64,000 bases of DNA from an uncultured Selenomonadales bacterium. GTDB taxonomy: Bacteria > Bacillota > Negativicutes > Selenomonadales > Selenomonadaceae. Made by a program: the position numbers and the translations under genes. Location: the NCBI GenBank assembly GCA_946408355.1, contig CAMJRX010000001.1, positions 1 through 64,000 on the forward strand, given 5' to 3'. The notes under the pieces were generated by a model. The model was not told where the DNA came from and did no database searches. It saw only the letters and a list, made by a program, of their open reading frames with translations. Positions 27,910 through 37,800 of this stretch are shown here, piece after piece (within the stretch, counting starts at the first letter, position 1; the number at the start of each line of letters is the position of its first letter).

Positions 27910-28647
27910 TTAAATTTGGTAGCCGCGTGGCGTTATCATAAAATTTTCCTTGATAAAAGTTTGAGAGTTGCCGATTATCACCAACGAGAACATGTTAACT
28001 TCCTCTTGAATAAAATTTTCCAGCGTCGAGATAATTTTAGATTGTCCGTTGCGTCCCGCGTTCGTCACAATGCCGACGGGCGTATTTTTTTCGCGGAACT
28101 CAAGCAAAATCTGTTGAACTTCGGCGAGTTGACTGACGCGGCGTTTACTTTTTGGATTATATAGAGCGATGACAAAATCGCCCTCCGCCGCAGAGCTCAC
28201 GCGCCTCTTGATAAGCTCCCACGGCGTCATTAAATCACTTAAACTTATAATTGCAAAATCATTCATGAGAGGCGCACCTAAAATCGCCGCCGCCGCATTG
28301 ACAGCCGAAACGCCCGCGATAATTTCAAACTGCGGACGATTTTTTTCGGGCAAGTCCAAAATCATTTCTAAGACAAGCCCCGCCATACCGTAAACACCCG
28401 CGTCGCCACTCGATACAACTGCCACGTTGCGCCCCGCTAAAGTTTCATCAATGGCAAGTTTGCAACGTTCGACTTCCTGCATCATAGCGCGACCAATAAT
28501 TTTTTTCTCGCCGATAATTTTTTCAATGAGTTTTATGTAAGTGTTATAACCTGCGACGACTTGAGAAGATTCAATCGCCTGACGAGCTTTTGGCGTCATT
28601 TCATTCAAGCCGCCCGGACCTATCCCGACGACAGAAATTTTACTCAT
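27910..28647 (-). CDS. cobJ: Precorrin-3B C17-methyltransferase
   Basis: A 245-residue SAM-dependent tetrapyrrole methyltransferase of the cobalamin (B12) pathway, CobJ/CbiH type. The N-terminal SVVGIGPGGLNEMTP and the conserved VVSSGDAGVYGMAGL are family signatures, with ALYNPKSKRR further on typical of CobJ/CbiH. The ATG directly follows the stop codon of the NlpC gene. It is last in a cell-wall operon and no other cobalamin gene is present in the window, so the pathway must be encoded elsewhere. Confidence 0.9.
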   Translation of the reverse strand: MSKISVVGIGPGGLNEMTPKARQAIESSQVVAGYNTYIKLIEKIIGEKKIIGRAMMQEVERCKLAIDETLAGRNVAVVSSGDAGVYGMAGLVLEMILDLPEKNRPQFEIIAGVSAVNAAAAILGAPLMNDFAIISLSDLMTPWELIKRRVSSAAEGDFVIALYNPKSKRRVSQLAEVQQILLEFREKNTPVGIVTNAGRNGQSKIISTLENFIQEEVNMFSLVIIGNSQTFIKENFMITPRGYQI

Positions 28648-29397
28648 TTAATCGCTAACCACCTTCCTAGCCCCGACAAATCGCGCCTTCCAATATTCAT
28701 TGTCGAGACTGTCGATATTGACGCCCTTGCTTGACGACGCATGAAGAAATTTTCCGTCGCCAATGTAAATACCGCAATGTGAAACGCCTGCCGTATAAGT
28801 CGTAAAGAAAACCAAATCGCCAACCGTCAACTGATTGCGCTTTGCTGATTTGCCTAAGTTATATTGCTCGTCGGCTAAACGCGGAATTGTAACTCCGTGC
28901 ATTTTGAAGACGTATTGCACTAAACCCGAACAATCAAAGCCAGAAGTCGTCGTGCCGCCGAATACGTAGGGAATTCCCATAAGCGTTTGCGCCGTTGCAA
29001 CAATCTGCTTGCCTTGTGTACTCGTAATAAAACTTCGTCCGTAAGGTGCAAGTGTCGTCGATTTAGTAGTATCAACGTCTGCGGCAGTAACTTTGATTTC
29101 TGGAAGGCGGCGTCCCTTTTTTTCTTTAGCCTTCCGAAGAGCGCGCCACGTGACATTTGTTACTATGCCCGTAACGCTGATTTTGTGGTCGTGTTGAAAG
29201 GCGGCAACTGCCCGCTCAGTTTCCTTACCGTAAACCCCGTCAAGCTCGGTTATGTCGTAGCCTATCAGATAAAGTTTTTTCTGCAAGGTCAAAACGTCGT
29301 CACCACGAGAATTACGCGATAAAGTTGGCGAGGCAAAAGCCGTATTGCTCAACAAAGTTATTATTGCGGCGGCGGTTATTGCAACTTTAAAATTCAT
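28648..29397 (-). CDS. NlpC/P60 peptidoglycan endopeptidase with PG-binding domain
   Basis: A 249-residue exported cysteine peptidase that should cut peptide stems in peptidoglycan. Signal peptide at 1-22 (ending AFAS), PG_binding_1 domain at about 24-85 (SRGDDVLTLQKKLYLIGYDI), linker, then NlpC/P60 at about 125-249. The catalytic Cys is in FDCSGLVQYVFK, the His in VSHCGIYIGDG and the third polar residue probably in FLHASSSKG. The ATG at 29397 follows GGAGG. It fits with MupG and MurQ in a cell-wall turnover operon. Confidence 0.9.
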   Translation of the reverse strand: MNFKVAITAAAIITLLSNTAFASPTLSRNSRGDDVLTLQKKLYLIGYDITELDGVYGKETERAVAAFQHDHKISVTGIVTNVTWRALRKAKEKKGRRLPEIKVTAADVDTTKSTTLAPYGRSFITSTQGKQIVATAQTLMGIPYVFGGTTTSGFDCSGLVQYVFKMHGVTIPRLADEQYNLGKSAKRNQLTVGDLVFFTTYTAGVSHCGIYIGDGKFLHASSSKGVNIDSLDNEYWKARFVGARKVVSD

Positions 29398-29428
29398 CGC
29401 ATCAACCTCCAAAAGTTATTCAACCAGT

Positions 29429-30475
29429 TTAAACAAACTTAAATGAAAACTTTCGGCGTGGCTTTAAGTAGCCCATTAAAAAAATTTCCTCGTTCAAAAT
29501 GTGCGCCGCGATATTAACTCGCCCGTCGGCAGGCAACACATCTTGAATTATTTGCACTTCGCCCGCGTACCGACCGAAGTTTTCATTGTCAATCGTCACG
29601 TCACCAAAACCGCGCTCAATGGCAGGTTCTTCCGCAGGAATTGTGCCGCCAAGTTCTTTAAGATATTGTCGACCCTCAATCGCCCGAATCACGGACTTTG
29701 CAACGTCTGCGCGGCGAGTGAATTTTCTGCTTAAAATTTCTGCCGTGTTTAAATCATTGCTTAAAAGTTGAGCGCGAAAAATAATTTCGTCGTCGACAAT
29801 CGCCGACACAGCTTGGAGTTCCTCTTGAGTTGGTGCGCCGTCGCCAATTATTATAAAGTCCACTCCTAAAGTTGCCAAAAATCTCGCTGATAAATCCGTC
29901 GTGAAATTCCTGCAGTCTTCAAGAGTGGGCAATCCTTCGCGCAATGGGAGCCGTCGTTTACCGTCCTTACTTGGCACGAACGCCCCAACTTCAATTCCGA
30001 AATCGTGGAGAATTTGATTTTGATTGTCGAAAAAATAAGTATCAAGTCCCGTCCACGGGTGCGGATAAAAATTATGGAGCGCGGCGATATTATCAAAATT
30101 GGCTTTGAGTTCGAGCAGGTCATCTAAAAATTTTTCTGTAACAGTTGACGCATTGAGCTGAATTTTTCTGCTGTGACTAATTTCAGCAATTTGTTCAGCC
30201 GTAAAGCCGTCGTCAAGCCTTAAAGTTATACCTTCAATGTCGTATTGCGAAAAATTTTCTGCGTTCACGTCGAGGATAATTTCAAAGCCATAAGTTACAG
30301 CGGTCGTCATAATGTCCGTTAACTCGTCGAAAAAAGTTTCGGCGTTTGCGGCTTCGGGAATCTGCGCGGAAGTAAACAGGCGTTTAAATCCCAAATCTGC
30401 CGCCGACTTAATAAGCGAAAGATTTTCCGCGTTATCGTAGTCAAGCCCCGCATAAATCGATATTCCGTTTTGCAT
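29429..30475 (-). CDS. mupG: 6-phospho-N-acetylmuramidase-like protein (MupG/DUF871 family)
   Basis: This 348-residue TIM-barrel protein matches the MupG family. Recognisable stretches are ISIYAGLDYDNAENLSLI at the start, LDVNAENFSQYDI, LHNFYPHPWTGLD and VDFIIIGDGAPTQEE, with a C-terminal beta domain. In characterised members the enzyme hydrolyses MurNAc-6-phosphate-GlcNAc during wall recycling. It lies 24 nt downstream of murQ, the next enzyme in that pathway, which supports the assignment. No phosphotransferase permease for the disaccharide is adjacent. Confidence 0.85.
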   Translation of the reverse strand: MQNGISIYAGLDYDNAENLSLIKSAADLGFKRLFTSAQIPEAANAETFFDELTDIMTTAVTYGFEIILDVNAENFSQYDIEGITLRLDDGFTAEQIAEISHSRKIQLNASTVTEKFLDDLLELKANFDNIAALHNFYPHPWTGLDTYFFDNQNQILHDFGIEVGAFVPSKDGKRRLPLREGLPTLEDCRNFTTDLSARFLATLGVDFIIIGDGAPTQEELQAVSAIVDDEIIFRAQLLSNDLNTAEILSRKFTRRADVAKSVIRAIEGRQYLKELGGTIPAEEPAIERGFGDVTIDNENFGRYAGEVQIIQDVLPADGRVNIAAHILNEEIFLMGYLKPRRKFSFKFV

Positions 30476-30498
30476 AGCAAAATCTCCTTTGGCAATTA

Positions 30499-31248
30499 TC
30501 AGCTGTCAGTTATCAGTTTATTGATTCGTTTAATTCTGTCACGAAGTTTATCGTTGGTTGCCTGAACGCAAACCATTAAATTGCCGCGCACTTTACCGAT
30601 TTTAATCATGGCGGCAGTCGTCAACATGTTAAGTACCATTTTAGTAGCAGTGCCGGCTTTCATGCGCGTTGAGCCGGTCAAAGCCTCTGCGCCCGTCACG
30701 GGAGTTATAGCAATGTCGACGACTTTAGCAAGCGCGGAATTTTCAACGCACGAAATGCCAACGGTTATCGCACCGATTTTTTTTGCGAAGTCAACGCCGC
30801 CTAAAACGTAAGGTGTACGCCCCGACGCTGTGATACCAACTAAAATATCCGCCGCGCAGAAATTTTTATCCGTCAAGTCTTTAGCGGCTAAGTTTAAATT
30901 ATCTTCCGCGCCCTCGACAGCTTTAATCAACGCGCCCGCGCCGCCAGCAATTAATCCTTGAACCATTTCCGGATTAACGCCAAAAGTTGGCGGACATTCC
31001 GAAGCGTCCAAAACTCCAAGCCGCCCCGACGTTCCTGCGCCGATATAAAACAATCTTCCGCCGCGTGAAAAACTTTCTGCAATCGCGTCGACAGCTTTAG
31101 CAACTTCAGGTAAAACTTTCTCAACAGCTGTCGCAACTTTTTTATCTTCGTCGTTAATTAACTTAACCATTTCAAGCGTCGTGCACTCGTCAATATGCGC
31201 CGTCGCAGGATTTATTTTCTCCGTAGTCAGTTCAGAAAAATTTTCCAT
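30499..31248 (-). CDS. murQ: N-acetylmuramic acid 6-phosphate etherase, C-terminally short
   Basis: A 249-residue SIS-domain lyase that converts MurNAc-6-phosphate to GlcNAc-6-phosphate and D-lactate. The substrate motif [21 protein letters not shown] and the later [18 protein letters not shown] are present, so the active site looks complete. Typical MurQ is about 300 residues. This one stops at [10 protein letters not shown], missing roughly the last 45-50 residues (a small helical domain). The stop lies inside the spacer repeat TGATAACTGACAGCTGATAA, as if the gene end was replaced. Activity is plausible but untested. Confidence 0.88.
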   Translation of the reverse strand: MENFSELTTEKINPATAHIDECTTLEMVKLINDEDKKVATAVEKVLPEVAKAVDAIAESFSRGGRLFYIGAGTSGRLGVLDASECPPTFGVNPEMVQGLIAGGAGALIKAVEGAEDNLNLAAKDLTDKNFCAADILVGITASGRTPYVLGGVDFAKKIGAITVGISCVENSALAKVVDIAITPVTGAEALTGSTRMKAGTATKMVLNMLTTAAMIKIGKVRGNLMVCVQATNDKLRDRIKRINKLITDS

Positions 31249-31258
31249 AGTGTTTACC

Positions 31259-32086
31259 TCAAGGAATAAAAATTAAGTCGGCAACTTCAGGATTACCTTC
31301 GGCAATATCCATTTTAAATCGGTGGAGCGGCGCGAAAATCGGCGAACCCTTTAACCTAAGCTGAAATCTTAACAACGTATGCGAATTGCTCCCCAGCACG
31401 GGAATTCTAGTTAAAACGTAATTGTCGGAATCATTAACAGCAAGCCCATAATCCTCGATAAAACCTGCGCGGAATCCGCATTCCTTAGAAGTTTCCTCAG
31501 CGTCGACAGTATATTTTCCGTCGGGATAAGCGATAAACTTCGCGGGCTTTTGTAGAGACCACTCAATCGCCTGTTTGGAGCCGTAAATTTCATTCCAAAG
31601 CTTGTCGCCCTTTAGCATCGTTAAATCCTTATAACTCATCGTGTGGCTTTCAAAGTCCATAAAGCCGCCCGCTTGCAACGCACGCACTAAATCCCACGTC
31701 AGATAATCTTTCATGCCGATATGGTCAGTCACGATAAAAACCGTCGCCCGCATGTTGTACTTTTGCAAAATCGGAAAAACATTTTTGTAAATGTCCTCGT
31801 GCCCGTCATCGAAAGTCAGCACAATCGGTTTGCTCGGCAAAGTTTTTCCACTGGCCCAAGCGTCAAGTAAATCATCGGGCGCAATGACATGATAGCCGTT
31901 GTCGACTAAAAATTTTAACTGCGCGTCGAAGTCTGCAACCGTCAACGTCGTAGGATTTTTATCCGTGTCGCTCACTCGGTGATAAACCAAAATCGGCACG
32001 CCGTCCGCCGCCCGCTCAAATAACCAGAAAATAAATCCCGCCGCCGCAATCAGGAGCACAACTATCACCAGCAAAAATTTCTTCAT
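31259..32086 (-). CDS. Polysaccharide deacetylase (NodB/CE4 family)
   Basis: A 275-residue protein with an N-terminal membrane anchor (residues 4-24). It then has PILVYHRV, the metal/catalytic [15 protein letters not shown] (near 90), FESHTMSY with the metal His, and AYPDGKY. This is the usual CE4 order. It probably deacetylates peptidoglycan or another envelope glycan from the outer face of the inner membrane. AAAGGAG precedes the ATG. It is the first gene of an operon with murQ, mupG and an NlpC/P60 enzyme. Confidence 0.88.
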   Translation of the reverse strand: MKKFLLVIVVLLIAAAGFIFWLFERAADGVPILVYHRVSDTDKNPTTLTVADFDAQLKFLVDNGYHVIAPDDLLDAWASGKTLPSKPIVLTFDDGHEDIYKNVFPILQKYNMRATVFIVTDHIGMKDYLTWDLVRALQAGGFMDFESHTMSYKDLTMLKGDKLWNEIYGSKQAIEWSLQKPAKFIAYPDGKYTVDAEETSKECGFRAGFIEDYGLAVNDSDNYVLTRIPVLGSNSHTLLRFQLRLKGSPIFAPLHRFKMDIAEGNPEVADLIFIP

Positions 32087-32123
32087 AAGCTCGCGCTCCT
32101 TTCAGTGAAATTTCATTTTGGTA

Positions 32124-32152
32124 AATATATATCAAGCGGCGGGCAGTGTCAA
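32124..32152 (-). promoter_or_regulatory. Promoter of the cell-wall operon
   Basis: On the minus strand, a perfect TTGACA (32147-32152) and TATATT (32124-32129) are separated by 17 nt, 37 nt before the deacetylase start. Confidence 0.75.
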
Positions 32153-32237
32153 GATAATAAAAGTAAAAAGGCTTGCTTTTAGCAAACTTCTCCGTTAAAC
32201 TTTTTTGTAAATTAAAATTGAAAGGCTGTGAATTTTT

Positions 32238-33335
32238 ATGAACGAAGAAATTTATTCCGAACGAATAGCGCAATGTTTTACGATTGAGGATTTGACGCGC
32301 ATGTTTAGCTTGGCTGAACTGTTGGACATTGTGCGGGCGGGACTTTTGCAAGATTGGCTTGCCGATAATTTTTCCGAAGAGGCAGCAGAAATTTTGTCGC
32401 TTGAGGAAATTGCTAATTGGAATGATGACGAATTGCGGCTTGCCCTCTGCGAGCTGTTAAGAATTGATTCCGCTGATTTGTCGGATTATGACGCGCAGTC
32501 GATTGAGCGTGCACTTAATAAACGCCGCTTGAAAGAAATTTTTACTACAGAAGACAAAGGCGGCACCGTCGTAACTAATCAGCGCGAACTTATCGACGCA
32601 CTCGACAACGGCGATTTAATTATTTACTTAGTCGGCGGCGTCTTCCAAATTCCGCGTAGATACGGCGGTGTCACTTACTACGGTCGCGAAAATTCTATCG
32701 TCGAAATTCCCAACCGTCGCAACGTGGACTTTGACAGCGCGGAAATTTCCTTGAACGACTTGCAAGTTTTTGTTCGCAATTCGATTACCGTTAAATATGC
32801 CAACTCGACGAATCTGATTTTCCTGCGCGGCGATAAAATTGCCCTCGATGACGCCGTTAAAAAAATTGATGTCTATAAACTTCTGCGCGGGCGGCGTGCC
32901 TTTGAAACGCCCGAAAACTTTTCACAACGTGCAGAAAATATGCGCGGAATTGTCGTTGGCAAAACTTTCCTCGACGAAAAAAATTACAATATTAATCTGC
33001 AAACTTTTGACTTGAAAATTGATTGGTACATAGATTTTTTGTCCGTCGCGAGGAGTTTTACCGAAAAATTTTTCCATTGCAATATTCCCGCCGAATTCGC
33101 CCAAAAAATTTACGAAACTGAACGCGCTCAACTCGTCTACGCTGATTTTTGCGCTAATGGCGACCGTCCCGCTATCAAGCAACTTTATCTGATTACCGCC
33201 GACGGAACGCGCATTGATATTGTTGTCACCGATAAGCCCACGCTCGAATATTTTGCCGAACAAAATCAAAGCGGCGGTTCGGGCGGCAGAGGTTACGGCT
33301 TGAATATTATTATGGACTTCAATTTAGATGGCTAA
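32238..33335 (+). CDS. Unknown protein, first gene of the Hsp70/GrpE-like cluster
   Basis: A 365-residue protein that I do not recognise. The N-terminal 120 residues are helical and acidic (FSLAELLDIVRAGLLQDWLA, then EEIANWNDDELRLALCELL). The central part (about 125-200) looks like short beta strands with GGVFQIPRRYGGVTYYGREN and NSIVEIPNRRNVDF. The C-terminus (about 240-365) ends in a Gly-rich SGGSGGRGYG tail. No signal peptide and no membrane helix, so it is cytoplasmic. GAAAGG lies upstream of the ATG. The next gene overlaps its end. No J-domain HPD motif is present. Confidence 0.75.
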   Translation: MNEEIYSERIAQCFTIEDLTRMFSLAELLDIVRAGLLQDWLADNFSEEAAEILSLEEIANWNDDELRLALCELLRIDSADLSDYDAQSIERALNKRRLKEIFTTEDKGGTVVTNQRELIDALDNGDLIIYLVGGVFQIPRRYGGVTYYGRENSIVEIPNRRNVDFDSAEISLNDLQVFVRNSITVKYANSTNLIFLRGDKIALDDAVKKIDVYKLLRGRRAFETPENFSQRAENMRGIVVGKTFLDEKNYNINLQTFDLKIDWYIDFLSVARSFTEKFFHCNIPAEFAQKIYETERAQLVYADFCANGDRPAIKQLYLITADGTRIDIVVTDKPTLEYFAEQNQSGGSGGRGYGLNIIMDFNLDG

Positions 33336-34164
33336 TATGAAAGCATTTCACACACTGCGGACGCGGGAAAATTTTTCGGCGGCGGACTTTGAAATTTTTA
33401 CGATGATATTATCCGCGTTGAAGTGGCGCGAGAAAAACGGCGAAATAAAACTCGTGACGGATTCACGCGGCGCGGAATATTTTGAGCGGCTCGGCTTGTC
33501 GGCGGCGTGGAATAAAATTGACACGTCGCTTGACCAAATGGATTCGTTCGGCTGGAATGAAAAAATTTTTTGGGCGGGTGCGAAACTTTTTGCCCTATCG
33601 AAACAAGCCGCGCCCGTCGTCATGATTGATTTGGATTTTATCGCGTGGCAACGGCTCGACTTCGCGCCCTTCGCAACAAATATCGCCGTAATTCACCGCG
33701 AGCAAGTCAACAACAGAATTTATCCCGATAAAAATTTTTTCCGGCTCAAGAACGGGCAAAATTTACCGGCGGCTCTCGATTGGTCGGTTGAGGCTTGCAA
33801 TACGGCTTTTGCTTACTTCGGCGCGAACGATTTTATCAAACGCTACACCGATTTTGCCTTTGAGCTGATGACTTCGCTGGACACAACCGACGACGTTTTA
33901 TCGTACATGGTTTTTGTCGAACAGCGTTGGGCGGCAATGTGCGCCGCGCTTATGCATAGAGAAATTTTTTCGCTGTCGTCGCTGGAAAATTTATTCGGGC
34001 GGCAAAAATATTTCACGCACCTTTGGGGCAGTAAGCAAAAATTTCGTGACAATTTAAAGGCTTCCGAAAACTTTTGTCGAAATTGTGCAAGAAGAATTCA
34101 AAACGACTTCCCGCGCTGGGCTGAAAAGTTGCGGGCAAGTCAATGGGCTGGAAAATATTTTTAA
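33328..34164 (+). CDS. Unknown protein with glycosyltransferase-like (GT-A) features
   Basis: A 278-residue cytoplasmic protein. VVMIDLDFIAWQRL near residue 100 resembles the DxD nucleotide-sugar site of GT-A folds. KLVTDSRGAEYFERLGL, WGSKQKF and TTDDVLSYMVFVEQRW further recall small DUF-class glycosyltransferase-like proteins (possibly DUF6734; from memory, uncertain). The first ATG overlaps the previous gene by 8 nt; an alternative in-frame ATG at 33337 begins just after that stop. Neither has a clear ribosome site, which suggests translational coupling. Its position in a chaperone cluster is unexplained. Confidence 0.7.
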   Translation: MANMKAFHTLRTRENFSAADFEIFTMILSALKWREKNGEIKLVTDSRGAEYFERLGLSAAWNKIDTSLDQMDSFGWNEKIFWAGAKLFALSKQAAPVVMIDLDFIAWQRLDFAPFATNIAVIHREQVNNRIYPDKNFFRLKNGQNLPAALDWSVEACNTAFAYFGANDFIKRYTDFAFELMTSLDTTDDVLSYMVFVEQRWAAMCAALMHREIFSLSSLENLFGRQKYFTHLWGSKQKFRDNLKASENFCRNCARRIQNDFPRWAEKLRASQWAGKYF

Positions 34165-34176
34165 GGGGGCGCGTCA

Positions 34177-34881
34177 ATGTTCGGAAGATATGACGACAAA
34201 TCTTTTAGAGAACAGTTGGAAAAAAATTTGACGTGGTTGCGGCAGGCGATTTTAAATCTTGATGATTATGTTCCGCGTGAAGATTATGATTCTTTGCGGG
34301 AGCGGGAAAGAACTTTATCGCGCAATGTCGATTCACTTCAAATAGAACTTGTGACTTCGACGCGGCGATTGGAGGCGGCGGAAAAAAATTGTCGCGACTT
34401 GGAGCGGAGCTTAGAAAAAATTTCTGCCGAGTATGATTATTATCGTGAGGCTTATGCGAAATTGGACGCGGCGTATAAAAATTATCTTTCGCTCAACGAG
34501 AAAATTCGCTATCAACTGGCGGGGATTTTCGGCGACGCGCAGACCGTGCAAGGATTTTTAATCGGCGCGGCGAACGAAAAGCATATCAATGACTTTTGGG
34601 ATTATCTGCGCTACTCTCTGAACGACAACCGACTTTCCGCCGATGATGCCAAAATTTTGACGGGGCTGTTTGATTTTTGTTTCGACGCGCTCAATCGCAG
34701 TTCTCGCGAGCCAATTTTTTCGCGGCTCCACACCGAACGCGGCAGTCGTTTTAATAGCTTGACTATGACTCGCACTTCTAACAGCCGCCAACTCGGACGT
34801 GTTCAATCGGTTTTGCTTGAGGGCTACGCCGACCGCGTCGGAAATATTATCCGCACGAGTTTGGTTTTTATCGCAGATTGA
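34177..34881 (+). CDS. Coiled-coil protein with GrpE-like C-terminal domain (1)
   Basis: A 234-residue protein. Residues about 35-115 form a coiled coil (SLRERERTLSRNVDSL through SAEYDYYREAYAKLDAAY). A helical part follows (FWDYLRYSLNDNRLS, ILTGLFDFCFDALN). The last 45 residues, RGSRFNSLTMTRTSNSR then LGRVQSVLLEGYADR and IIRTSLVFIA, follow the pattern of the GrpE beta-wing (DPxxHxA, G-V-V-GY, IRxAxVxV). The same tail ends the gene at 38201. GrpE proteins are nucleotide exchange factors for Hsp70, and an Hsp70-like gene follows 13 nt downstream. The GrpE relation is my alignment by eye. Confidence 0.7.
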   Translation: MFGRYDDKSFREQLEKNLTWLRQAILNLDDYVPREDYDSLRERERTLSRNVDSLQIELVTSTRRLEAAEKNCRDLERSLEKISAEYDYYREAYAKLDAAYKNYLSLNEKIRYQLAGIFGDAQTVQGFLIGAANEKHINDFWDYLRYSLNDNRLSADDAKILTGLFDFCFDALNRSSREPIFSRLHTERGSRFNSLTMTRTSNSRQLGRVQSVLLEGYADRVGNIIRTSLVFIAD

Positions 34882-34894
34882 GGAGGAAATTTTC

Positions 34895-37800
34895 ATGGCA
34901 ACAAAACCGCTTAAAGTCTTGCCAATTTCAACGGAGCAATTCAAAAAATTTCGCGAGCAAAAATTATTGCGGCTGATTGACGAATCGGCGACCGAGCTTG
35001 AGAAAAAATTTTCCGCGCTGTGCGAAGAGTTCGGACAAAAATTTAATGCCGACCAATGGATTTTAATGAAACGCAAAAATCAAGAACCCGAAGTTTATTA
35101 CATTCACGCGATAGCCGGCGTCATGCCCGATTTAAATAAATTTTCCTGCGCAGTGCAAAATGAATATGAAAACTATAAATTCTCATCTGATAATTGGAAG
35201 TTTGCAAATTTTCAAGGCGATTTACCGTCCGAAACTGAAATGAATCGTTGTTTCAACGACAAGTTAAATTATTTTAGACGTGGTGACGGTAGCATTGGGA
35301 CTGAAGTCAAATACTACGCTGGCGGATTTAGTTTCAAGAAGAATAACCAGTTCTGGTACAAATATTTTGCCAACGACTACAAGGGCACTACCAACCTGCA
35401 TGGCAACAAAACCTCTGGCGGTAGAAATATGTTAAGCGTTCCGATTTACCGATTTAACGGGATTAACAGCGACAAACTTCCGGCGGCGTCGGCTCTTTTA
35501 TTTTGGTTGGAATATGACCTTGAGCCGCTTGAAGAACAATTCAACAACAAAGCCGGGCGCGAGGCTTTTAAGGCACTGCAGAAACTTTACAGCGAGCACG
35601 GCGAATTTTTGCTTGGCACGGAGGCGGGCATTTCCCTCGACAGGCAAAAAGTTTTGAAGGCGGCACTTGCCGGAACGAAGATTGATTTTGTCCCGAAAAT
35701 AAAAGCCGTCCTCGACAGCAAAAAAATTGAGGGCGACGAAGATTTTATCAAACAGCTCGAAAAGGATTTATTGGAGTGCGACACGCGCCGCGCAGACCTC
35801 AGCCCTTACGGGAAAAATTTGCTTTACGGTCCTAACGAGGGGCATTGGGAGCTTTGGGATTATGGCGACGAATTCGACAGCGAAAACGAAGTTATTTTAA
35901 AGGAAAGTTTCACGGCGCGAGACCCTGCCGGCGATATTAGTCGCGGGATTGTCGGGATTGACTTCGGCACAAAATCAACCGTCGTCGTCTGCGAAAACGC
36001 CAATCATCAGCAGTTGCCCGTTCAAGTTGGCAGCGGCGACTACACAAAGGGCATTAACGCCGCCAATTACGAAAATCCGACCGTCATGCAGTTCATTGAC
36101 TTTGAAAAATTTTTGACCGACTACAACGCCCGCGCAGGTCGACCATACACCAGTTGGAATGATTTAACGGTTTCGCACACGGCTTTTGACAACTTGAAAG
36201 CAACCGACAGCAAAAATTATTACTCGTTTTTCGACGGGCTTAAACATTGGTGCGGCACGCCCGAAGAGGAAATTAAAATTCGCGACGCCAAAGGCAAGGA
36301 ATGGAATTTGCCCGCGTTCCTAAAGCTCGGCGACGACATGCCCAATCCGATTGAGCTTTACGCTTATTTTCTCGGACTTTATATCAACAACATGATTCGC
36401 GGCGAAATTATTCTTAGTTATTTGATGTCGTTCCCCGTGACTTATGATTTTGACGTTCGCGAAAAAATTCGTGCGAGTTTTGAGCGCGGGATTAAAAAAT
36501 CGTTGCCAACGGCTTTGCTAAATAACGAAGCGGCAATGAAAAATTTTTACGTAGTGCACGGCGCGAGCGAGCCGGCGGCTTATGCGATTAGCGCGTTGCT
36601 TGGTTACAACTTCGACCCGGAAGGTGCCAACGAAAATTATTATGGCGTGTTTGACTTTGGCGGCGGCACGACGGATTTTGATTTTGGCGTCTTGAAAGAA
36701 TCAGAGCGGCAACGCTACGATTACGAGCTTAAACATTTCGGCGCGAACGGTGATAAAACTTTGGGCGGCGAAAATCTTTTGCGGCTTTTGGCGTTTGAAG
36801 TTTTCAAGGCTAATGTTAACAAACTTTTGCGTCCCGACCCGAATAATCCCGACGCGGCGTTGATACCGTTCACATATGCCGCCGAGCGCGAAAAATTTTT
36901 GAACAGCGAGAGCGTCATCAATGAGACTTCGCAGGAAGCGCGCAAGAATATGCATGATTTAATGGAGGCGTTGCGCGTTGTCTGGGAAAATCCGACTTCG
37001 GACGCCGCTAAGAAAATTTGCGATACGGGTATCACGCTCAATCTTTTCGACGAAAGCGGCAATCCCGTCACGAATTTTACTTTGGACATTGGCGGCAATA
37101 AATCTGACGTTAAACCGCCCGCGTCCGTTCAAACTTCAAACGACGAGTTAATTACTTTGGAAAAATTGACAACGAGCGACCCCAGATTAGCGGAGTTTTT
37201 GTCATCCCTTTACCAACTCGGATTTGGAAATAAAGCTCTTACTTTCAAACAATGGAAAAAAACTTTTGAGAATGTATTAAAAGATTATAAAGAAGTTTTA
37301 ACGTGGCAACCGATTATCGCTCATATCTGCGAAGTTGGCAATTTTGATGAATTTATTCCGCGCGAATACAACCAGCCGACGCAAGAGCCGACAAAAAATT
37401 TGGTTGACTTGAAAAAAATTCTTCGCAATCGTATAGAAAAGGGCGTGCGGAATTTTTTCTATTCGCTAAAGCAGGCGTTTGACAGCGACGCGGCGAAAAG
37501 AAATTTCATCAAGGAGTTCGACGAGGTTGGGGAGTTCGCGATATTTTTGGCGGGCAATTCGTCTAAGTCGGAGCTTGTTAAGGAAATTTTCGAGGATTAC
37601 ATAGGCGAAAACTTCAAGGCGGGCGAAATATTGGGCGTCGAGAAAGATTCTGTGACGTTTAAGTTATTCCCGCCATTGGGCACGCCGGAGGCAATCGAAA
37701 TTCAAAAGTCACGCGGCGTAGAAATTAGCGATGACCCGTTCGAGGCGATGAAACAACCGACGGGCAAAACGGGCGTGGCGTTCGGATTGTTGCGTTGTAG

